Part shown: positions 11,888 to 20,677 of the stretch, piece by piece
How positions within the stretch are numbered: the first letter of the stretch is position 1
Layout: each line of letters starts with the position of its first letter
NCBI RefSeq assembly: GCF_007859715.1
Contig: NZ_SJPG01000001.1
Span: forward strand, 3,498,728-3,562,727
Direction of reading: 5' to 3'
DNA: 64,000 nucleotides
Source: Rubinisphaera italica
GTDB lineage: Bacteria; Planctomycetota; Planctomycetia; Planctomycetales; Planctomycetaceae
Program-made: the position numbers and the translations under genes
Notes under the pieces: model-generated
Seen by the model: the letters and a program-made list of their open reading frames with translations, nothing else
The model's database searches: none
What the model was told of the DNA's origin: nothing

Positions 11888-13456
11888 TCAAAATTTCAGC
11901 ACGAGCACGGAAGCATCATCGTTTTCGGAATCTCCCATTTGGTGAGATTTCACCCCCGACCAGATCCCCTGAAAAATACTCTTTGCTGAATGATTCAGTC
12001 GTGGCTGAGCAGCGGCTACAATGCCATCCTGACGGAACTGGCGGTGCTCCCGATTGAGTGCCTCGCTGATCCCATCCGTATAAAACACCAATGCTTCACC
12101 AGCCTCATAATTGATTTCCGACTCGGAATAATAGGCATCACCATCTACACCCATTATCAGACCATTTGATGCCAGATATTCGACTTTTTCTGTTTGAATA
12201 TGAATGGGTTGTGGGTGACCGGCATTGCAATATCGAAAAGTGCGTGTCGTCAAATCGACGAGGCCACAAACGAAGGTCATGAATTGATGAGCTCCTGTGA
12301 GATCATCCAGCATCTGATTCAAACGTCCTACAAATTCAGCAGGTTGAAATTTCTCGATCGATTCTGCTCGAATCTGGTACAGCATGGCATAAATGGCTCC
12401 ACGCACTGCGGTCATCACCATCGCAGCTGGCAAACTATTCCCAGACGCATCCCCCATGGCGACAAAAAACTGACTTTCACTCATCGGGAAAATCTCACAC
12501 AAATCCCCACCAACGTCATATCGACTCATACAACAGCCATGAGCATCAACAGAACCCGTCCGATCTGAAAACAGGATTTGACGGGCTGGTTGAGTTAAAG
12601 CTGCTAATTTTAATTCCGTCCTCATTCGACGATGATCAGTATTTTGTTGATCACGCAAACGCTCTTCAAGATCTGCTCCCAATTGAGCCGCAATGGATTG
12701 CACGACATGCAATTCCCGATCGTACACCTCCCGATTTCGCCGATCAAACACCCAAACGGTACCGATCACTCCCGTGGTAAAGCGAACCGAAACGCAAATG
12801 CCTGTCATAACATCAGTTGGTAACCAGACACGCCCTTGGGTGTGATTTCCTCGACAAACCCCATAACCTTCGAGCATCGCCAGTCGGTCAATGTTTGAAT
12901 CCGCCAGTTTTCGCTCGGGAAAGGGTAACGGATTTAATGACTGATGCACATAAGACTTCAATCGCAGTTCCTGACCAGATTCATTCAACATCAAAAAGGC
13001 GGCACCGCGATAATTCGTCAACTTGAGTATCGACTCCAGGCTAGCATCAATCGAACGATTCACAGCCAGTGGGGCATCGGCGTTTTGGTCTGCAGCTTTT
13101 TTTGTCGAATACTTCCTGACGTCCTTAGAACTGATTCGAGAATCATCTGGGGCCGACAGCACACGTGGAGATTCCGCCAGATGCACCAGGTGATCTGCAA
13201 AGTGGCACAACTTGAGTACACTTTGATCCGCAGTTTGAGCAGAATCAATACGGATTCGCATCACACCTTCCCGCCCTGGCTCCAAATGCACTTCCCGTTG
13301 CCAGATGACTTCGGAACCATCCCAAAGTTGTCTCGAACATTCAGTAGACTCAGATGTGATTGGATAATACTCCAACCGCATACGATCACCTGACATGCGC
13401 TGACAAGCATTTCGCAACCAATTTTCCGTCACATTTTCCTGGCCCGATGACGACAT
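11888..13456 (-). CDS. GAF-domain PP2C/SpoIIE-type protein phosphatase
   Basis: A 522-residue member of the RsbU/SpoIIE class that dephosphorylates serine or threonine on partner proteins such as anti-anti-sigma factors. A poorly conserved N-terminus (about 1-130) is followed by a GAF sensor domain (about 135-270; GAAFLMLNESGQELRL). The PP2C domain (about 285-522) has the metal-site motifs VGGDLCEIF, MGDASGNSLPAAM, FYTDGISEA and DDASVLVL, with YCNAGHPQP between. No membrane segment is visible. It faces the response regulator gene convergently across 113 bases. The partner STAS or anti-sigma protein is not in the window. Confidence 0.92.
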   Translation of the reverse strand: MSSSGQENVTENWLRNACQRMSGDRMRLEYYPITSESTECSRQLWDGSEVIWQREVHLEPGREGVMRIRIDSAQTADQSVLKLCHFADHLVHLAESPRVLSAPDDSRISSKDVRKYSTKKAADQNADAPLAVNRSIDASLESILKLTNYRGAAFLMLNESGQELRLKSYVHQSLNPLPFPERKLADSNIDRLAMLEGYGVCRGNHTQGRVWLPTDVMTGICVSVRFTTGVIGTVWVFDRRNREVYDRELHVVQSIAAQLGADLEERLRDQQNTDHRRMRTELKLAALTQPARQILFSDRTGSVDAHGCCMSRYDVGGDLCEIFPMSESQFFVAMGDASGNSLPAAMVMTAVRGAIYAMLYQIRAESIEKFQPAEFVGRLNQMLDDLTGAHQFMTFVCGLVDLTTRTFRYCNAGHPQPIHIQTEKVEYLASNGLIMGVDGDAYYSESEINYEAGEALVFYTDGISEALNREHRQFRQDGIVAAAQPRLNHSAKSIFQGIWSGVKSHQMGDSENDDASVLVLKF

Positions 13457-13666
13457 TTCTCTTCATTCAATAAATATTATTCCTGTAGAACGGTATTCAT
13501 TTCATCGTCATGTTCAGCCTTTTACGCCGCTTTGACTCGATGACATTGCTTGTTTTTTTCAGAACTGCACGACAGCAATATCCGACAGTTCGATAATCGG
13601 TATAATCGATAGAACGTGGTCAAACACTAAACCTCTCACAACAGATGCAGCTTAAAGATCCATAAC

Positions 13667-14704
13667 ATGAGCACTCCTCTGAATCATCATCCTCGACTCG
13701 CAGTCACCATGGGAGACCCTGCGGGAGTAGGGCCGGAATTATGCTTGCAATTGTTAAATCTCAAGCAAGTCACATCCATTTGCCAGCCATTGATTTATGG
13801 GGATGCTTCCATTCTCAAGCGAGTTTCTGCACAACTCTCAAAGTCACCAGCAGATGCGTTTTCGATAACTGTCCCAGTGATTTCATGGGATCAGTTTCAG
13901 CAGAATCCAATGGAGTTCTCCCAACCCGCAATCATCGACATGGGTTGCGAAAACCTGCAGAGCCTGTCGCCTGGCGAAGTTTCAGCTCCCGCCGGGCAAG
14001 CCGCTTTTTGCTATCTTAATCGAGCAATCCATACTTGTCTGAATAAGTGGACGGATGCCTTGGTGACGGCTCCCCTCCATAAAGAAGCTTTGCATCAGGC
14101 GGGATATCCTTACCCTGGCCATACAGAAATTCTGGCCGAGAAAACGGGAGCAGATCCAATTGTCATGATGCTGACCAGCCCGGAAATCACCTGCAGTCTC
14201 GTGACGACACATGTCGGCCTGAGCGAAGTTTCATCCCTGCTGAGCACTGAGCGGATCTGTGAAACGATTCAACTGACACATGCTGCGATGAAACAGATTC
14301 GTGGCCGCACTCCGCAACTAACCATCTGTGGGTTAAATCCGCATGCGGGAGAACACGGCTTGTTTGGCCTGCAGGAAGAAGAGAGAATCATTCAGCCTGC
14401 GATTGAATGGGCCAGAGAGCAAGGCATTCTGATTGAAGGCCCCTTTCCCCCTGATACGGCTTTCATGAAACGCCGTCGGGAAGTGACCGACGCCTACATT
14501 TGCATGTATCACGACCAAGGCTTGATCCCCCTGAAAGCCCTCGCTTTTGATGACGCTGTCAATGTCACGCTCGGACTTCCCATCGTTCGCACATCCGTCG
14601 ATCACGGCACCGCATTCGACATCGCCTGGCAAGGCAAAGCCAATGTCAACAGCCTCAACCAAGCGGTTGAACTTGCGATAAAACTAATAGGCGTGAGGCG
14701 TTAG
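13667..14704 (+). CDS. pdxA: 4-hydroxythreonine-4-phosphate dehydrogenase
   Basis: This NAD-dependent enzyme of the DXP-dependent vitamin B6 pathway oxidises 4-phosphohydroxy-L-threonine for PdxJ. It has 345 residues, near the usual 330. Family marks are MGDPAGVGPE at the start, YPGHTEILAEKTG (metal histidine), LNPHAGEHGLFG (second metal histidine), and YHDQGLIPLKAL with VRTSVDHGTAFDIA at the end. The ATG at 13667 places MGDPAGVGPE at about residue 16. A TATAAT at 13601-13606 may be its -10 element, but no good -35 was found. It converges on the small hemP gene. pdxJ is not nearby. Confidence 0.96.
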   Translation: MSTPLNHHPRLAVTMGDPAGVGPELCLQLLNLKQVTSICQPLIYGDASILKRVSAQLSKSPADAFSITVPVISWDQFQQNPMEFSQPAIIDMGCENLQSLSPGEVSAPAGQAAFCYLNRAIHTCLNKWTDALVTAPLHKEALHQAGYPYPGHTEILAEKTGADPIVMMLTSPEITCSLVTTHVGLSEVSSLLSTERICETIQLTHAAMKQIRGRTPQLTICGLNPHAGEHGLFGLQEEERIIQPAIEWAREQGILIEGPFPPDTAFMKRRREVTDAYICMYHDQGLIPLKALAFDDAVNVTLGLPIVRTSVDHGTAFDIAWQGKANVNSLNQAVELAIKLIGVRR

Positions 14705-14763
14705 GCGTTCATTTACCTTCCCTAAAAAATCGGTTTTCCGCTCTCCCCCTTCCGCTTTTGCGA

Positions 14764-14943
14764 CTACTTATTCAATATTAGCTTTCCATTTCGGGTTAAT
14801 CGCAACCGGTACAACTGACCTTCATGCTCAAGGAGAACTTCGCGTTTTCCCCGTGACAATTCAGAAAAAGAAATGCGATCATTTTCGGTAGAAGACGCAT
14901 TATTCTGAGGGGATTTTGGAGAAAGATCATTGTCATTCGACAT
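14764..14943 (-). CDS. hemP: Hemin uptake protein HemP
   Basis: A 59-residue protein. After a variable Asn- and Ser-rich N-terminus it reads [18 protein letters not shown] and then [12 protein letters not shown], the HemP family signature (repeat-like GxxEvxIxHxGxxYxLRxTRxGKLILTK). HemP is a small cytoplasmic protein linked to heme and iron uptake, whose molecular role is poorly defined. The start ATG is followed by the usual short leader. A promoter with a Fur-like palindrome in its spacer lies about 110 bases upstream on the same strand, which supports iron control. No TonB receptor or heme ABC transporter is adjacent. Confidence 0.85.
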   Translation of the reverse strand: MSNDNDLSPKSPQNNASSTENDRISFSELSRGKREVLLEHEGQLYRLRLTRNGKLILNK

Positions 14944-15048
14944 GGTAGGAATCCGTTATTCAGGGGGGATCGTACTGGAACGACCTGGCTGGCAAAAAAT
15001 AACAGAAATTTTGGCTGCAGGGGCTTGCTGAGTCGTTGAACGACCGCT

Positions 15049-15077
15049 ACTATATTGAGACTGAGTCTCAATTTCAA
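15049..15077 (-). promoter_or_regulatory. hemP promoter with Fur-box-like operator
   Basis: On the minus strand TTGAAA (15072-15077) and TATAGT (15049-15054) are spaced by exactly 17 bases. The spacer lies within a perfect 19-base palindrome at 15054-15072, ATTGAGACT-G-AGTCTCAAT, with the 9-1-9 geometry of a Fur box. An operator there would block polymerase directly. Assignment to Fur is inference from geometry and from the hemP gene downstream. Confidence 0.7.
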
Positions 15078-15216
15078 CTCATCTCCCGAAGTTTTGACTC
15101 TCCAGCCAGCCACTTGAAAAAGAGCCAGCCAACTTTTGAAGGATTCTCCGATGTCGGAAATCACTCTCGGTTAATTTGCCGAAAGAAAGCTGAACTCTTT
15201 TTCATGGAGGCATCCT

Positions 15217-16134
15217 ATGCGCCACGTTTCCCACCCCCTTCGTCGAGCATTCACTTTAATTGAATTGCTTGTCGTCATCGCGATCATCGCTATTTTGGTC
15301 GCATTACTGTTGCCAGCCGTCCAGCAAGCCCGAGAAGCAGCCCGGCGAACAAGCTGCAAAAACAATCTGAAACAGATCGGATTGGCGATCCACAATTATC
15401 ATGACATTTACACAGCATTTCCGAACGCGAATGCCAACAGTGAATTAAGCGGCGGCAGCCTTTTCACATCAATTCTGCCCCTGGTTGATCAAGGGAACAT
15501 CTTCGATCATTACGATTTCAACCTCACTAATTCCGATCCGTACAATGTCGTTGTAACCAGCCAAACGATTTCTTCTTACATGTGCCCTTCTGCCCCCATC
15601 CGGCGCCAGGTCCCCAGTTGCGATTCTGATTCTGGACGAGCCGCAGGTACCTATGCCGTCAATATTGGAAGTCGAGATTACAATCAATACTGGCCCTATT
15701 ACGGCTTGCCTGCTCCCTCTCTGGATGGACCAATTGTTTACACGGGTTCTCAGGATGGTTCGACGCGATTTCGTGATATGACTGATGGCACGACAACAAC
15801 CCTGCTCATCGGAGAAACCGCTTTCAATCTTCCCGACTATAAATTTTCATCCGGAAGCTGCATGGGGGAATCCCGCTATTCTTACACTTACTGGTCAGTC
15901 CCTTACCCCGGTTCCACAGCCTGCACGACGGAATTCGGCTTCAATCCTCATGATGTCAAAGACGACGGCATCTTCGATGACAACTGGACTCGCACATTCC
16001 GCAGTGAACACAAAGGGGGCGTGCAATTCACAATGGTCGATGGTTCGGTTCACTTCATTGCCGAAAACATTTCTGCTGAAGTGCTTGATGCATTAGCGAC
16101 CAGAAATGGCGGGGAGGTCATTGGTGAATTTTAA
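15217..16134 (+). CDS. DUF1559 protein with prepilin-type N-terminus and H-X9-DG motif
   Basis: The ATG at 15217 follows GGAGG by six bases. Of 305 residues, the N-terminus [19 protein letters not shown] is a type IV prepilin/pseudopilin signal: cleavage before F, then a 20-residue hydrophobic helix. It leads into the DUF1559 hallmark [14 protein letters not shown] and [16 protein letters not shown]. The end carries the H-X9-DG motif ([13 protein letters not shown]), typical of planctomycetes. These proteins are thought to be exported pilin-like surface proteins, with large paralog families. It starts a likely operon with a lipoprotein gene overlapping by 11 bases, and it is divergent from hemP. 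Confidence 0.95.
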   Translation: MRHVSHPLRRAFTLIELLVVIAIIAILVALLLPAVQQAREAARRTSCKNNLKQIGLAIHNYHDIYTAFPNANANSELSGGSLFTSILPLVDQGNIFDHYDFNLTNSDPYNVVVTSQTISSYMCPSAPIRRQVPSCDSDSGRAAGTYAVNIGSRDYNQYWPYYGLPAPSLDGPIVYTGSQDGSTRFRDMTDGTTTTLLIGETAFNLPDYKFSSGSCMGESRYSYTYWSVPYPGSTACTTEFGFNPHDVKDDGIFDDNWTRTFRSEHKGGVQFTMVDGSVHFIAENISAEVLDALATRNGGEVIGEF

Positions 16135-16588
16135 ACCGAGGCTCAACCACAATAAGCAGTTGTTACTCGCTATGTTTTCTGCGTTTTCAATCGGCTGCTC
16201 TTCCCAAACCGATCCTTTTATCGAAACTCGACAGGAAGTCGCTGGCTTCGTCACTCTCGATGGAGAACCTCTCAAAGAAGGGCTGATTCGTTTCGTGCCC
16301 GTGGAAGGAACTCCCGGCCCTAAAACATCAGTCAAAATCGAAAATGGAACTTATCTCATCGAAAGTCGATATGGACCAGTTGCAGGAACTCATCGGGTCG
16401 AAGTCGAGTCTACAGATGATGGTGGCTTTGCCCGCGATGACGAAACGGCTCTCAAGCATCTCAAGGAAAATAACATTAATAAAATTGATGTGATCCTTGT
16501 ACCTGAGAAATATGGAGCCAATAGTCCATTGAAGGCTATCGTCAAAGAAAACGAAACCAACGAATTCGAATTTCAACTTCAGAGATAA
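16124..16588 (+). CDS. Small lipoprotein, carboxypeptidase-regulatory-like fold
   Basis: I chose GTG 16124 because GGAGG ends six bases before it; the in-frame ATG at 16106 has no such site. The 154-residue product has a signal peptide ending in the lipobox SIGC (C25) and is likely lipid-anchored. The rest resembles the small beta-sandwich proteins that follow DUF1559 genes in planctomycetes ([21 protein letters not shown], then [21 protein letters not shown]). It overlaps the DUF1559 stop codon, so translational coupling is likely. Its exact role is unknown, probably in surface structure with the pseudopilin. Confidence 0.85.
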   Translation: MNFKPRLNHNKQLLLAMFSAFSIGCSSQTDPFIETRQEVAGFVTLDGEPLKEGLIRFVPVEGTPGPKTSVKIENGTYLIESRYGPVAGTHRVEVESTDDGGFARDDETALKHLKENNINKIDVILVPEKYGANSPLKAIVKENETNEFEFQLQR

Positions 16589-16723
16589 TGCCAATTCGTA
16601 GCGACGTCTCCCGAAACTGAAAATTCATATGTTCTCACAAGAACGACCTTCTATAATCAAATAACAGACCTTATGGAGTAATTGACACTCCACAAAGGAT
16701 TTCCACACCAAAGGAAACATTCT

Positions 16724-18373
16724 ATGATTAAAAAACTTCTTCCACTCAGCCTCATGACACTAACTCTGTTCAGCCACATGTCAAATTCCGTACAGGCTCA
16801 CTTTCCCTGGCTGGATGTCTCCGAACGCCAGACTGCCGATCAGAAACTTGTCTGCTATTTTTCAGAATCGCCGACCGACGATGATCCCACACTCCTGAAA
16901 TATGTTGCCGATGCGAAAGTGTATCGCCTGCAACGCAAGGGGGATCCCATTCTGCTGGAACGGAATGATATCGAAAAAGAAATGTCTTTTGCGATTGAAC
17001 CTGATCAGGCCGAATCCATTTTCATCCTGGACCATCAACTCGGTGTGATGAATCGGGGTGAGAGTAGTTTTCTCGTCAAATACTACAGCGAAACGGGTCC
17101 TTCATTGAAATCCTGGGCCTGGAAGCAAGCGGAGTCCATGGACAAAACTCTGGATTTCACAGTCATTCCCTCTCTCGATGAAAATAAATTAACTGTCATT
17201 GTCAAACATCAGGGAGAACCTGCTGTCGGAGCTGAAGTCACTTTCGTGCACGACCTTGTCGAACTCGACAGGCAGGAAACCGATAAGAATGGAACTGCAA
17301 CTGTCGATATCAGCAAGCAAAGTATTCATGCCGTTCGTGTGAAATTTGTTGAAAAGCAATCGGGAAGCCTCGACGAGAAATCTTATGACGAAATTCGTCA
17401 TTATTCCACACTCACCTTCCCAGCTGCCAGTTACGAGACTCTGCAAGTCAGCACCCCTTATCCGGAAATTCCTGAAACGGTCACCAGTTTCGGAGCCGCG
17501 ATTTCGGGCGATGTTCTTTACATCTATGGCGGCCATACCGGCGGCGCTCATGAATACTCGAATGAAGGTCAGGCAAACACATTGTGGGCATTGGACCTGA
17601 ATACGAAAAGTGAATGGAAAGCTCTGGCAAAAGGCCCACGTCTGCAGGGACTGGCGATGGTCGCTCACGATGGCAAGCTGTATCGCATAGGTGGCTTCAC
17701 GGCCGAGAACGCAGAGGGTGAAGATCAGGACTTGTGGTCACAGGATTCCTTCTCGATGTTCGACCCAAGAACTGAAAAATGGACCGACCTTCCTGCTCTG
17801 CCCGAGCCACGATCTTCCTTTGATGCCGCTGTTCTCGATGGCAAAATCTATGTGATGGGAGGGTGGTCCATGCAAGGCGATGCCGAAAGCACCTGGCACG
17901 ATACCGCCTGGACTTTCGACCTGAATGATCAAGCAGCTGTGTGGACGAAACTTCCAACGCCACCATTTAGAAAACGTGCCCTTTCGGTTGCCGCCTATCA
18001 GGGAAAAATTTATGCCATCGGAGGGATGTCCTCTGAAGGCAAGCCGACAACCGAAGTATCCATTTATGATCCGAAAACTTCGAGCTGGTCCGCAGGGCCA
18101 CAATTGATTGGTCATTCCATGACCGGTTTCGGAACCTCTTCATTTGCGGCTGATGGGCAGTTGTTTGTTTCCACTTACGATGGCACTTTGCAAACCCTCT
18201 CGAAAGACGGTTCTCAATGGAACAACTTGGGCAACTTCGAAAATGCCCGCTTCTTCCACCGCATGGTACCTAAGAACGAAAACAAACTTTTACTCGTTGG
18301 TGGCTCCAGTATGTCCGTTGGCAAGTTTGAAGAAATCGACGAACTTGATTTGAACACACTGTCAAAAAACTAG
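16724..18373 (+). CDS. Secreted DUF4198-like and kelch-repeat protein
   Basis: The ATG at 16724 follows AAGGA by eight bases; the in-frame start at 16682 would put 14 residues before the signal peptide. The 549-residue protein has a signal peptide ending SVQA, leaving His-Phe-Pro-Trp as the predicted mature N-terminus. The first half (about 20-230) resembles DUF4198, a family linked to nickel/cobalt uptake, with an Ig-like stretch (LTVIVKHQGEPAVGAEVTFVH). The second half (about 250-545) is a kelch propeller with repeated YxxGG-type blades (LYIYGGHTGG, LYRIGGFTAE, IYVMGGWSM, IYAIGGMSSE, LLLVGGSSM). It follows the DUF1559-lipoprotein pair by about 135 bases. A His residue at mature position 1 could bind metal. 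Confidence 0.82.
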   Translation: MIKKLLPLSLMTLTLFSHMSNSVQAHFPWLDVSERQTADQKLVCYFSESPTDDDPTLLKYVADAKVYRLQRKGDPILLERNDIEKEMSFAIEPDQAESIFILDHQLGVMNRGESSFLVKYYSETGPSLKSWAWKQAESMDKTLDFTVIPSLDENKLTVIVKHQGEPAVGAEVTFVHDLVELDRQETDKNGTATVDISKQSIHAVRVKFVEKQSGSLDEKSYDEIRHYSTLTFPAASYETLQVSTPYPEIPETVTSFGAAISGDVLYIYGGHTGGAHEYSNEGQANTLWALDLNTKSEWKALAKGPRLQGLAMVAHDGKLYRIGGFTAENAEGEDQDLWSQDSFSMFDPRTEKWTDLPALPEPRSSFDAAVLDGKIYVMGGWSMQGDAESTWHDTAWTFDLNDQAAVWTKLPTPPFRKRALSVAAYQGKIYAIGGMSSEGKPTTEVSIYDPKTSSWSAGPQLIGHSMTGFGTSSFAADGQLFVSTYDGTLQTLSKDGSQWNNLGNFENARFFHRMVPKNENKLLLVGGSSMSVGKFEEIDELDLNTLSKN

Positions 18374-18992
18374 TGCCATCGTGAGCATTTGAGAATCAAA
18401 TATGTTCGGGGCATACGATGACAATCGAGCCTTGAGCATTTTTATTAATCTGTTATTGAATTCAATAAAATCCAGAACTCCCACAAACGCAACTTTATTT
18501 TAGCCACAGGGAGTACAGAGTTCACAGAGTTCACAGAGATTTTTGAGAGTGTTTGCACTCGGAATATGGTCGCTGATTCCAGACTGTCATATGATTCAGT
18601 TATTTTTCTCTGTGCTCTCTGAGGCTATTATTAATAATAACTGAAGTTTGCATAACCTCAGTTACAAGCACGAAGCGCAAGCGAGTGAGTCTATTGCAAG
18701 ATCAATTTGAAAACCGGAGAAATAAGAACTCCTAACAAAACTGAAATTTAGTTTTTGCACCACAGAGGCACAGAGGACACGGAGAAGTCTTGATATCCAA
18801 GTCTTATGAAGAGTTCGATTACTTGAGCATGACAGACCTTTCCGAAATTTTCTCTGTGTCCTCTGTGCCTCTGTGGTTTTAATCTTTCTCAAAATCTGTT
18901 GAGTCATTTTCGAAGTTTGGTTTCAAACTGAAGTTTTGCAATACTCCAGTATTAAATCTATTCAATACAAACACTGAAAACTGGAAACCAAG
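18374..18992. other. Repeat-rich gap of about 620 bases
   Basis: No gene is supported here. The region holds tandem TTCACAGAG-like fragments near 18518-18540, a half copy of the CGAAGCGCAAGCGAG element at 18665-18690, and the long inverted repeat at 18759-18877 listed separately. Confidence 0.5.
18759..18877. repeat. Long inverted repeat of the CACAGAGG family
   Basis: Two 28-base arms (18759-18786 and 18850-18877) built on CCACAGAGGCACAGAGGAC are inverted with a single mismatch around a 63-base spacer. A weaker related fragment lies near 18500. The arms resemble a dispersed repeat often seen between bacterial genes. It could fold as RNA or be a small mobile repeat with no gene of its own. 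Confidence 0.7.
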
Positions 18993-20285
18993 ATGAATCG
19001 TCTTTTCAATTGTGTTGTCATAATTGGCATGTTGACTCTCCCCTGCTCCGCAACAGCTGCTGAGAATTGGACTGGGTTTCAGGATCATCAGCAGGTTAAA
19101 CTCGATCAATCCTGGAACTGGTCGCTGCCCCCAAAAACAACCTGGAAGATTCAACTGGATGGTTATGGCCAATCGAGCCCAGTCACATTAGGCAACCAGA
19201 TCTTTATCACCAGCGTCCAAGGGGAAAACAAAGACAATTGTCTGATCACTGCTTACTCTTTGAATGATGGCAAACAGCTCTGGCAGCAATCGCTGGTAAA
19301 TCCTTCACCCGTCGAAGCGACATCATATGTGAGCAAGGCGGCTCCATCTCCTGTGGTCGATGGAAATCAAATTGTCACATTCTTTGAAGGAGGTTTACTC
19401 GCCTGCTTTTCGCTCGATGGAAAATTAAACTGGCAGAAAAATCTCATCGAAGATTTAGGACCAATCGATTCCCGTCATGGTCTCTCATCATCACTGGAAC
19501 AAAACGCGGCCAATGTCTTTATCTGGGTCGAACGTCAGACTGATCCCTATGTGCTGTGTCTGGATAAGAAATCAGGTGAAGTCCTCTGGAAAGCTCCCGG
19601 TTTAGGCGTGACCAGCTGGGCCAGTCCACGAATCATGACTGCCGAGGGACGTGATCAACTCCTGTTGAGTGGCATCGGTAAGATTGTTGCATTGGATCCG
19701 GAGACGGGTTCTCAAATCTGGGAATTTACAGAGATCACTGGAAACTCGACACCGACACCTTTTCCACTTGCTGACGGCCGCTTTTTAATGGGAGCGACGA
19801 CTGGACAGGGAGATGGCAACGAAGGTCGGGCGGCTGAATCGAATGGCGTGATCGCAATCTCCAAAACAGTTGAAGGAACATGGTCCGCAAATTATGCATG
19901 GAAAGCCAAAAAAGCGACCAGTTCGTTCGGGACTCCCGTTGCCAACCAGGAAATGACATTTTTCGTCAATAGAACGGGCATCCTATTTGGTCTCGATCTC
20001 AAGTCCGGCGAAGAACGACTGGCTGAGCGAACTTCGGGCAGCGTCTGGGCGACGCCGCTCTTAACCGAGAACCACCTGCTCCTGTTTGGTAAGTCAGGAA
20101 CACTCGATATTTTTCGGCTCGGCGAAAAGCCAGAACTGGTTCAAACTGTCGAGCTGTTTACTAAAGAAGCTGACGCCACGAATCCATTCGCAGGTCCAAC
20201 TTTATATGCCGCAATTGTCGCGCAGGATCACATTCTGATTCGGACTGGGACAGAAATGACTTGTCTGGAATCGGCCAACGAATAA
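18993..20285 (+). CDS. Secreted PQQ-like beta-propeller protein
   Basis: A 430-residue exported protein. A signal peptide (about 1-22, ending TAAA) precedes a propeller with repeated blade motifs of the PQQ/BamB type (SLNDGKQLWQQSL, SLDGKLNWQKNL, DKKSGEVLWKAPG, DPETGSQIWEF, DLKSGEERLAE). No PQQ-binding catalytic aspartate was identified and no c-type heme motif is present, so it is more likely a scaffold or binding protein than a dehydrogenase. Such proteins are numerous in planctomycetes. It stands downstream of the kelch gene but is separated by a 620-base repeat-rich gap, so it is probably transcribed independently. Confidence 0.88.
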   Translation: MNRLFNCVVIIGMLTLPCSATAAENWTGFQDHQQVKLDQSWNWSLPPKTTWKIQLDGYGQSSPVTLGNQIFITSVQGENKDNCLITAYSLNDGKQLWQQSLVNPSPVEATSYVSKAAPSPVVDGNQIVTFFEGGLLACFSLDGKLNWQKNLIEDLGPIDSRHGLSSSLEQNAANVFIWVERQTDPYVLCLDKKSGEVLWKAPGLGVTSWASPRIMTAEGRDQLLLSGIGKIVALDPETGSQIWEFTEITGNSTPTPFPLADGRFLMGATTGQGDGNEGRAAESNGVIAISKTVEGTWSANYAWKAKKATSSFGTPVANQEMTFFVNRTGILFGLDLKSGEERLAERTSGSVWATPLLTENHLLLFGKSGTLDIFRLGEKPELVQTVELFTKEADATNPFAGPTLYAAIVAQDHILIRTGTEMTCLESANE

Positions 20286-20289
20286 ATTC

Positions 20290-20640
20290 TCATCGCGATT
20301 TGAGTTTCCGCGATTTCAGTATGTTTCGCGGCGAGTCAGATTCAGGTTGGAATGCATGAGTATTTCCAGCAGGATCATCAGGATCATTCAGTCGAACCTG
20401 ACCACATTCAGGACATTGCCAGATGGTTTGTCGGGCTGAAAGTAGTAGCCGCCGCAAATTCATGCAGGCGGCTTCTTTTTCGCGTGCTGATGGTCCCGAT
20501 TTCTCAATCGCATTATCGATATGTCCCCAAAACTCATCCAGATCCTGATCAGCAATCCAATGAGCAACATAGGAACGATTATCGGTAGAATTCAGAAATC
20601 TGAATCCGCAGCCACATGTCATCTCGACTGAACCCATTGA
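20290..20640 (-). CDS. Small zinc-ribbon-like hypothetical protein
   Basis: I start this at ATG 20640 (MGSVEMTCGCGFRFLNS) because a longer frame would overlap the upstream MFS gene by about 80 bases and adds residues of no recognisable type. The 116-residue product has a CxC pair near the start (CGCGFRF) and CPECGQ near residue 75, which together could bind one zinc ion. The tail is basic. No known family is recognised. It follows the MFS carrier by 37 bases on the same strand and is probably cotranscribed, converging on the PQQ-propeller gene with only four bases between stop codons. Confidence 0.7.
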   Translation of the reverse strand, partial: SMGSVEMTCGCGFRFLNSTDNRSYVAHWIADQDLDEFWGHIDNAIEKSGPSAREKEAACMNLRRLLLSARQTIWQCPECGQVRLNDPDDPAGNTHAFQPESDSPRNILKSRKLKSR

Positions 20641-20677
20641 TCTTTTCCAACAAAACCCAATCGACGATTGATCAGGC

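Noticed and set aside
14796..15164. A 122-codon minus-strand frame overlapping hemP
   Set aside because: It runs through the hemP coding region in another frame and through the promoter palindrome; HemP has family support, this does not.
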